Shown: positions 56,718 through 64,000 of the stretch, piece by piece
Layout: every line of letters begins with the position of its first letter
Numbering within the stretch: the first letter of the stretch is position 1
NCBI RefSeq assembly: GCF_963576675.1
Contig: NC_088917.1
Location: 71,658,610-71,722,609 of the forward strand
Direction: 5' to 3'
From: Euphorbia lathyris
Taxonomy: Eukaryota; Streptophyta; Magnoliopsida; Malpighiales; Euphorbiaceae
DNA: 64,000 nt
Translations under genes and position numbers: made by a program
Notes under the pieces: generated by a model
Database searches by the model: none
Seen by the model: the letters and a program-made list of their open reading frames with translations, nothing else
What the model was told of the DNA's origin: nothing

Positions 56718-56958
56718 TGTTAGAGTATAAGTGAATGTAATTAATGAATAACATGCCTAAGGCTGCTGAAGGGTTGTTGGGGCATGATTAGGCTACTAGT
56801 AGGGTCAGTATGTCTCCTTGACTGTAGGAGTAATATCAGGAGCTACTACTTGTATATATATATATATCTGTGTATTGTTCCCAAGTAATATATATCAATG
56901 TAGACTCTTAATCTACATGGTATCCCATGTATTGTAGTGTATTACATGGTCTGTTACA
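56718..56958 (+). mobile_element. Small solo LTR with 5-bp target duplication
   Basis: TGTTAGAGTATAAGTG...GGTCTGTTACA is bounded by AACCT on both sides (56713-56717 and 56959-56963). The length of 241 bp suggests a small copia or TRIM family. An inner TCTACATGGTATCC looks like an LTR end plus PBS, so it could be a TRIM remnant rather than a simple solo LTR. Confidence 0.8.
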
Positions 56959-57030
56959 AACCTCAAATCCTTGACCCTTAGTCTTTCATGGTTCTTTGAC
57001 CGGTCCAGTTTTGACAACCATGGTAAATAC

Positions 57031-58195
57031 AGTAAAATAATTAAAATGGTTCATTTAATTGACAGATGTTGAAAATACGCATCTAGTCAGTGAGTTACTA
57101 TTAGATTTAAGTTCATTGAAATCCTGTGGCGAAGATTAAAATAATAGTAGGGTTTTGATTCACATTTTCTTGAAGGTGTTTTAGGTGAGTTGGAGAGCTG
57201 GGAGTCTAATATAAAATCCCTTAAACATGAGTCGATCAGCTTCGAGAAATTTATATATAATATAAAACAGTAAGATGGAGTTGATATGTCATTTTCTTAT
57301 AAAAAATATAATTTAATATATAATATATTAATTTTAATTATATTATTATATTTATTTATAGAAAGATTATTTTATTAGTACTATATTTAAGAATTTTACA
57401 GAATTTATATAATATAAAACAGTAACAATCAAGCTTAGATGTTATTTCATTCTTTTTTTACTGATAAAATATATAATCTAATATATATTAGTTTTAATTA
57501 TATTATTATATTTACCTATAAAATGATTATTTAAAGTAAATGTAAAAATAAAATAATAAAATTTAATTTAGATAATACCTTTATATTATTAATTTTAATT
57601 ATTAAATTATTAATTTTTTAATATTTATATGTCAACATGAATCCGTAAATTACACGGACAAAAACTAGAAGATTCTAAGTTTGAATTTAGATCGTTTTCT
57701 TAAGCTTTTCATTTTGACATTCAAAAAAAAGAAATTCATTGAAGATCAATGTTAATAATAATAGATTATGGAAGTCGGGAAAATCCATGTTCACACGCAT
57801 AACTCTTTGTATGTACTTTTTATTTTAAAGTACAATTGAAGCTTCCAAAATCTTTTCAATTCACTGTTTACTCTTTTTTTTTTTTTGTGTGTTTTTATTT
57901 AATTAATTTTCATCTATCGTGGGATTAAATTTGAATTTACTTGTTTCGTCCTTTCGACATTCACAATCTTCTTTAAATAGGAGATAGGAAATCAAGGGAC
58001 TCATTTTAATTTTCAAATTCCAAGTGATCAAAACTCAAATTTACATTTCAATCCAAAACTCAAATTTTCAGTCTGATGAAACCAATCATCATTTCCCAAA
58101 CAGTTAATTTAGCACTGGTTTTGATATAAAAATCTCTCTAACATTTGTTATTTATATTGCACAAGACACCACATATTTAAAACCTCATTTAACTA
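57031..58195. other. AT-rich DNA with possible Helitron remnants
   Basis: Two imperfect direct repeats with ATAAAACAGTAA lie at about 57245-57350 and 57405-57510. At about 57640-57668, CCGTAAATTACACGG is followed by ACAAAAACTAG, which is a Helitron-like hairpin plus CTAG, but the next base is A rather than T. No gene is seen. Confidence 0.4.
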
Positions 58196-58204
58196 TTTAA
58201 TTAA

Positions 58205-58731
58205 GGGTAATTAATTTATTAGTCCCTGTATTTTGATAAAATACACTCTTTAGTCCCTATATTTTCAAAAACGCATGGTAAGGTCTCCAACCTTTATCTC
58301 AGTGAACTGTTTAGTTCTTCTGTCTGTTTGTTAGATTTTTTACCGTTTATGAATTAAAAAATGACTAAATTACCCTTTACTATTTACCTTCAAATTTCAG
58401 AAGAGGAAATCCAATTTAGAAGAAAACGCTTTTTGTATGGAGAACAAGAAAAAGAACAGACTCAATGCTTACGAATTTGAACGATTAAGAAGAAAATTAA
58501 GAAGAAGAACACTCAAAGAAAAATAAAGGAAAACAAGACCGCAAATCCAAATTGACTAACAGAATCTTCATGAGAGTCTAACGGCATGGACTAAACAGTT
58601 CATTGAAAAAAATGTTAGGGACTAAACAGTTCATCAAGAAAAAGGCTAGGGACTTTACCGTGTGTTTTTGAAAATACAGGGACTAAACAGTGTGTTTTAT
58701 CAAAATACAGGGACTAATAAATTAATTACCC
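58205..58731. mobile_element. Mutator-type MITE with 9-bp target duplication
   Basis: Inverted ends begin GGGTAATTAATTTATTAGTC and extend over 70 bp with TAGTCCCTGTATTTTGATAA-type sequence on both sides. The flanks are TTTAATTAA at 58196-58204 and 58732-58740. A central part near 58380-58570 is not inverted and has no coding capacity. Confidence 0.92.
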
Positions 58732-59113
58732 TTTAATTAATTGCAAACATGTCAAGTATTTTTTTTTTTAATTCATTAGCAATTTCTTAAAGGCATAAAA
58801 GAAAGAACCATCAAAATTTAAGTCACATTAGTAAATAATGTTAACAGGGCGAAAGAATCTCGGAATCTTTTTTGAGATTTTCCGAAACCATTCCTGTAAA
58901 TATAAGGGGCGGAATGAAACATCCCCGCCGCACTCCGACTCGACCTGCCCCGTTGCCTCCTATAAGCCTTTCCTCCTTCAAAAATAGAGCCACAATTTTG
59001 TACTTGTTCATAGTTCTAAAATAGTCCAGAATAATTTGCATTATTTAGTTTTTCTTTTCTTGTTTGAAGCATTTAAGAGTTGAAATTGTGATTGAATGGA
59101 ACTTGTGGATATA

Positions 59114-59295
59114 CAGTAGCGTTCACCTGGACTCTGAATGACCAAATGAATTTGGTCATTTACCGTTAGATCTAAGTCCATTAAATTTACACCTTAGAAT
59201 GCTTTGTATATCCACGGTGGGATTATAGTAAACCTAGATCTAACGGTAAATGATCAAATTCATTTGGTCATTCAGGGTCCAGGTGAACGCTACTG
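59114..59295. mobile_element. MITE with 10-bp target duplication, 3' of the receptor kinase
   Basis: Terminal inverted repeats of about 60 bp start CAGTAGCGTTCACCTGGAC. Exact 10-bp direct repeats TGTGGATATA flank it (59104-59113 and 59296-59305). It lies about 260 bp past the receptor-kinase stop codon. Confidence 0.93.
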
Positions 59296-59552
59296 TGTGG
59301 ATATATATTACTGCATTCAAAATTCATATATTTGTTTTGGGAAAATTGTATAGACTAATTAAGAACTGAAATAGTAAAATTAAGAAATGTAGAGTAAAAG
59401 CACTTTGAGGTTGCATTAGTATAAAATTGATATTCATTTTTTTTAACAAATTACTCGAATAAAGGAGATTTATTAGCTGAAATATAATTAATACCATACA
59501 TTTTTATTTATTTTTATTGATACATACTAATATATGGATAACTAGAGATTTG

Positions 59553-62500
59553 TTAAGTTTGATGAAAATCATTGAGAAGCTTAATTTTGATCTTGTTGAG
59601 AGCACTCAGAACATTTTTGCTACTAATTCTATCATCAGGTAGATTTTCACAACATTTCAAGGCTAAGTCCATGATCGACGATATACAATCTGTTTTAGCC
59701 AAATAGTGCATTTCGTTGACCCTAAGCAAATTGGGATCTGCAAGTTGAGTGACTCCAGAAGGAAACAACTCTTTGATCCATTGCTTCATGCTCATTTCTT
59801 CGTTAAACAGCTCATCTGTAGGCTTTCTTCTAGTGAATGTTTCCATCAACAGAATACCAAAACTGTATATATCGCCCTTTATAGAAACAAGTCCTTCTGA
59901 TCCATACTCTACATTGAAATTTGATTTAGTGAGCATGATAAAAGAAGTTATAATTTTCAAGCTATAATATACAGAAAATCAAATATCACCTGGTGCCATG
60001 TATCCAATAGTAGCAAGAGTCATGGTTTGTATGAAAGATTGATGTTCTCCGATGAGTTTTGCTATGCCAAAATCAGTTACATGAGCAACCATATCCTCGT
60101 CTAGAAGGATATTACTGGGCTTTAAATCACAATGGGCAATAGGTTCTGTAGTGCCATGATGAATATATTCAAGCGCTGATGCAACATCAATCATTATGTT
60201 CAATCTTTGTGAAATGTTCAGAAAATAGTTGTGAGAATACAACCACTTTTCTAGGCTCCAATTAGGGATGAATTCCATGACTAAAGCTTTAAGCTCTGTG
60301 GTACAACAACTGGTGATTATTTTCACAAGGTTTCTATGACGAATCCTACGGAGTACTTCACACTCCACATCAAAACTCTTGAATGCTCCTTCTAAATCCA
60401 AATCGCAAACCTTGACTGCAATGGAGTTTCCATTTAAAAGAATCCCTTTATATACCGAGCCAAAACTCCCCTTGCCAAGCAAGTTCACCTCATCAAATTT
60501 ATCAGTTGCTCTTTCAAGCTCATGACTGGAAATTCTTCTCCATGTTGCTAAAGGTAGCAAATGCCCTTGATGAGTTGGAACATTTGTTTTCTTTTTGCAA
60601 TTCCAAATGAAGAAAAATATAAGAGTTCCAAGTGCCAAAACTATTGTTCCAATCACAAACAATGTTATCTGTATTTTTCTTGATTGGTTTTGATGACTAG
60701 TTTTGCATGGATGAACTTCGAATTTAGGTTCCCCGCAAAGTGCTTTATTTCCTAGAAATGATTGAGCTGATAAGTTTTTAAATGGTCCTCCATTAGGAAT
60801 TTCTCCATGTAATTCATTGAAGGATACATTAAAATATTTTAGATATTTTAGTTTCTCCAATGACATGGGGATTTCCCCAAAGAGATTATTGATTGATAAA
60901 TCTAAGAATTCCAAGCTTACAGCATCACCACATGATTCAGGAATAGATCTCTCCAATATATTATTAGATAAGGAGAGATGAATTAGAGATTGAAGGCCTT
61001 CAAACATGGGTGGGATACTACCTGATAATTGGTTTCTTGATAAATCAAGAAATGTAACAGCTTCCAAATTGCCAATATCTAGTGAAAGAGAACCACTTAA
61101 GGAATTTGATGATAGGTTGAGTTCAAGTACATCCTTAAGCATCCACAAGGTTGAGGGAATAGTAGAATTAAGTCTGTTGGATTCCAAATAGAGTTGTCTA
61201 AGAGAAGTGAGATTACCCAAACAAGAAGGAATGTTTCCAGAGAGCCCATTTCTCCCACAATATATCTCATTCAAACTTTGTAAACCACACAATTCAAAAG
61301 GTATGGACCCTTGCAATTTATTTGACTGGAGATATAATCCTTGAAGTTTCTTCAATTTTCCAATTGTCTTAGGAATGAATCCTTTTAAATCATTACGTTC
61401 TAGACCCAATAAAATCAAACTCCTTAAGTTGCCAATTCCCTTAGGAATGGAACCTGTAAGTCCAGTACCACTGATGTACAAAAGTTCAAGAGAAGAAGAT
61501 AGATTTCCTACGGAAGTTGGTAGAGTAGCATTCAATGGGTTTTCTTCTAGTCCTAAATATTTCAATTTTTTGCAATTGGCCAATGAAGAGAATAAAGTCA
61601 ATAAAGATTGACTACTCAGCTTATTGTTCGCCATATACAAACGTTGAAGGTTTCTTAGATTACCAAGAGCATAAGGAATGTAACCAAAGAACATGTTATT
61701 AGACAAGTCTATTCCAATGAGCATAGAGGCATTAGAGAGAGATATTGGAATACGACCACTGAAGTTATTTTCTCCAATATAAAATTCCTCAAGATTGGGA
61801 AGATGGTCACCAAAACTTGGAGGGAGAATGCCTGAGAAATGATTATGATCCAAAACTAACATTTTCAATGTTGAAATATTAAAAATGGTGGAAGGAAGTA
61901 TTCCGTCAAGATTATTAATTCCAAGATATAATCCCTCTAGGTGAGCAAGGTTACCCATTCCAAAGGGAATGCTACCTGTCATAATTCATAAATCAATATC
62001 ATTTGAACTTAAAAATGAAATAATTGTCTGTATCTCGTAATAAGAAAATGATTATTTTTTTCTTCTAAATAGACTGACAAAAATGAAAGTGAAAATTTTC
62101 ATGAACACTTTTATACAGATCTCAATATTCTATGACAAATTTTGGATTTTAAAATGTGCGATATGATATCAAATTATTGACATAAATGACATGGTGTACT
62201 AGACATATATCAAAATTTGTTAATAAAAAGTTAACATGACAATGTTTGCCATACTGTACATACCTCTCAAGTCATTTTCTGATAAATCAAGAGTCCTTAG
62301 TCGGGTCAAATTTCCAATAGATGAAGGAATTTGACCACCTATGAAATTTCTTGCGATGCTTAACTTCTCCATATTTACAAGATTGCCAATAGTTTTTGGA
62401 ATTTCTCCTGTATCAAATGAAGTATAATTAATGTTGCAACTAGTTACTTTAAATCATTTGATGTATGTGATTCAAGTTAATTAATATAGAAATTGAAATT

Positions 62501-63629
62501 AACGAATTGATTACTTTGAGTTTGAGTTGTTAGATTTGTACGCACCTGAGATGTTGTTTAAGCCAACGAATAAAATTTGAAGCATGGTGAGATTCTCAAC
62601 ATCCTTCAGCAAATCTCCTTGGAAAAAATTATAGGATAGAGACAAACCTTGCAAATTCTTGCATGTATACAAAGTGGATGGAATTAAGCCATTGAATAAG
62701 TTCCAACTCAAAGTCAACCATTGTAAAGCCGGAAGATGAGTAAACATATTTGGTGGAAGATGACCTGTCAGATTATTCCTGGCGAAACTCAATATTTGTA
62801 GCGAAGACATGTTTTTAAGAAATTTGGTTGGAAGAGAACCCGACAACCAATTACCACTCAAATTAATCTTCTGCAACAAAGAAATGTTAAAGATACCAGC
62901 GGATACTTCTCCTGAAAGCATGTTATCACTCAAGTCTAACATTCTCATATTATAAATATTTCCAATTGATTTTGGAATTTTCCCTTCAACACTATTCCTT
63001 GCTAAACTTAGATGATGAAGTCTTGATAAGTTGCATAATGATGTTGGGATAACACCTGAAAAAAATGGAAACTATTGATTACATTCTCTTAAGTTCACCC
63101 TAGTTTTTTTTTTATCAAAGCTCTTATATTTAGGAGGAAAGAACAAACCTTCAAACTCGTTAGAGCTAAGATCAAGTAGTTGAAGTTTGGAAAAAGATCC
63201 AATCCATGAGGGGATAACCCCTTTGAAAAGGTTGCTCCCCAAGTCCAACATTTTTAAGCGACGTAGCTTGGCAAGTTCAATAGGCAAAGAACCATGAAAA
63301 TAATTACCAAATAAAGAGAGAGTGGCAAGAAATGAAAGGTTCCCCATTTGTGGAGGAATGGTCCCTGTTAGAGTCATGTTGTCGAGCAATATCTCTGTAA
63401 CTCTACGATGACGACTTCCACAAGTAATTCCAATCCAATTGCAGACAGAAGAATCCTTAGACCAGTTAGATGCTAACATATTTTGAGTATCATTAGTAAT
63501 ATGAGCTTTAAACACAAGTAATGCATCCCTATCGGTGCTGATATTTCTGACTCTACTTTCACCTGAACATTTCAACATACACAAGATAAACAATATAATT
63601 ATTACCTGAAAATAGTATATTTTCGCCAT
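59553..63629 (-). CDS. LRR receptor-like kinase, subfamily XII (FLS2/EFR-like), non-RD
   Basis: Five exons: 63149-63629, 62546-63055, 62264-62407, 59990-61975 and 59553-59908. All introns are GT-AG and phase 1, giving 3477 bp (1158 aa) with no stop. A signal peptide (residues 1 to about 24) is followed by an LRR N-cap with CNWIGITC, about 25-28 plant-type LRRs (NLxGxIP), a closing C-x8-C pair (CGEPKFEVHPC), one membrane helix at about 810-836 (LFVIGTIVLALGTLIFFFIW), and a kinase with LGKGSFGSVYKG, the lysine in IAVKVCDL, HCDLKPSNIL and DFGIAKL. The HCD in place of HRD makes it non-RD, the class typical of immune receptors such as FLS2, EFR and Xa21. Most introns interrupt the Gly of an LRR consensus, so exons hold whole repeats. 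The ligand is unknown. Closest named type from memory: the At3g47570 group. Confidence 0.93.
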
Positions 63630-64000
63630 CGATCACGAAACAACTAGCTAGGTTTTGAGGAATGGCTATCAAATTGAATCAAATGAAAGAAGAAACTACA
63701 ATATAATTTGAAGACTCTTGCAACCAAATATATAATAACTCAATTATTCAAGCTTAACCCATGGATCGGTGCAAACTCTCAAGTCAAGAGTCAAGTCAAT
63801 GGTTCTTTCCCCTTGTCCCACTCATTTAGCAAGACATGCAACTTCACATTTGGGAAGTCAATTAATATAGACGACTTCACATAAACCCAATAATATAGAA
63901 AACTATTCATTGAAATAAGGGAGAATTTGCATTCTTCGTGTTTTCTTTAGAAAGCGTGAATTTATTTCATAATATAATTTTATTTATAATATTTTACCCA
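63630..64000. promoter_or_regulatory. Promoter region of the receptor kinase
   Basis: Upstream of the minus-strand ATG at 63629. A TATATATT box lies at about 63728-63735, roughly 100 bp before the ATG. The rest up to the window edge is AT-rich with no other gene; GTCAAGAGTCAAGTCAATGG at about 63782 has repeated TTGAC (W-box core) on the minus strand. Confidence 0.5.

Larger units (their letters stand above)
55046..57021. mobile_element. Mutator-like non-autonomous element, carrying a LINE and a solo LTR
   Basis: It is flanked by 9-bp direct repeats GGTAAATAC (55037-55045 and 57022-57030). The left end, CAAGCTTATCAAACTCAG, and the right end in reverse complement, ATGGTTGTCAAAACTG, are imperfect inverted repeats; both are followed by CCGGTT-rich sequence. 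Nested inside are a 5'-truncated LINE (about 55320-56400) and a 241-bp solo LTR. Confidence 0.7.

Noticed and set aside
57640..57668. Second Helitron 3' end
   Set aside because: Hairpin and CTAG are present but the next base is A instead of T, and no empty site or partner end was found.

Overview
This is a AT-rich stretch of nuclear DNA from a flowering plant, almost certainly a eudicot. The evidence is GT-AG spliced genes, a non-RD LRR receptor kinase, a DUF1985 gene of the Mutator/Ulp1 type, Ty1/copia and Athila-like Ty3/gypsy retrotransposons, an Au-type SINE and an L1 LINE with RNase H. The species cannot be named from the sequence. Most of the window is nested and decayed mobile DNA. The only clearly intact large gene is at the right end.

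Layout. 1-1922 (minus): DUF1985 gene, broken and cut by the left edge, with a long hairpin in intron 1. 2341-3803: hAT-like element with 8-bp target duplication, holding a Mutator-type MITE. 3812-11300: AT-rich DNA with a Helitron 3' end, a subtilase exon relic and two copies (one decayed, one intact) of a small two-exon gene for a secreted or membrane peptide of about 75 residues. 11309-30218 (minus): a Ty1/copia element of SIRE-like layout, with 5-bp target duplication ATAAT, gag with four zinc knuckles, PR-IN-RT-RH and a large extra ORF after pol. That ORF is split by a Ty3/gypsy-derived element at 14909-21711. The 5' end of the copia element is chimeric: its LTR, primer site and gag start have been replaced by a copy of the 3' LTR plus the genomic DNA beyond it, which brings a third copy of the peptide gene (27879-28191) inside the retrotransposon.

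30224-33284: intergenic DNA with repeat fragments. 33285-33595: last exon of a HAL2-like PAP phosphatase, frameshifted. 33700-35085 (minus): chromovirus integrase/chromodomain fragment. 35086-51285 (plus): a second copia copy, of which only the extra ORF and 3' LTR remain. It is split by a solo LTR full of CG-centred palindromes (37252-38893) and by a young Athila-like element (39750-49147) with two related ORFs, no polymerase and a duplicated primer-binding region. 51286-53208: Athila-type protease/RT remnant. 53209-54003: copia LTR fragment. 54004-54480: degenerate tandem repeat with an inserted SINE. 55046-57021: Mutator-like element carrying a truncated LINE and a solo LTR. 58205-58731 and 59114-59295: two MITEs with 9- and 10-bp target duplications. 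59553-63629 (minus): five-exon LRR-RLK of the FLS2/EFR-like subfamily XII, apparently complete (1158 aa).

The points most worth a second look are the three-copy peptide gene family, the template-switch-like chimera at the copia 5' end, the arrays of CG-centred palindromes in unrelated elements, and a similar domain outline in the extra ORFs of DUF1985, copia and Athila elements. All matches to known families are made by eye from remembered motifs; no database search was run.
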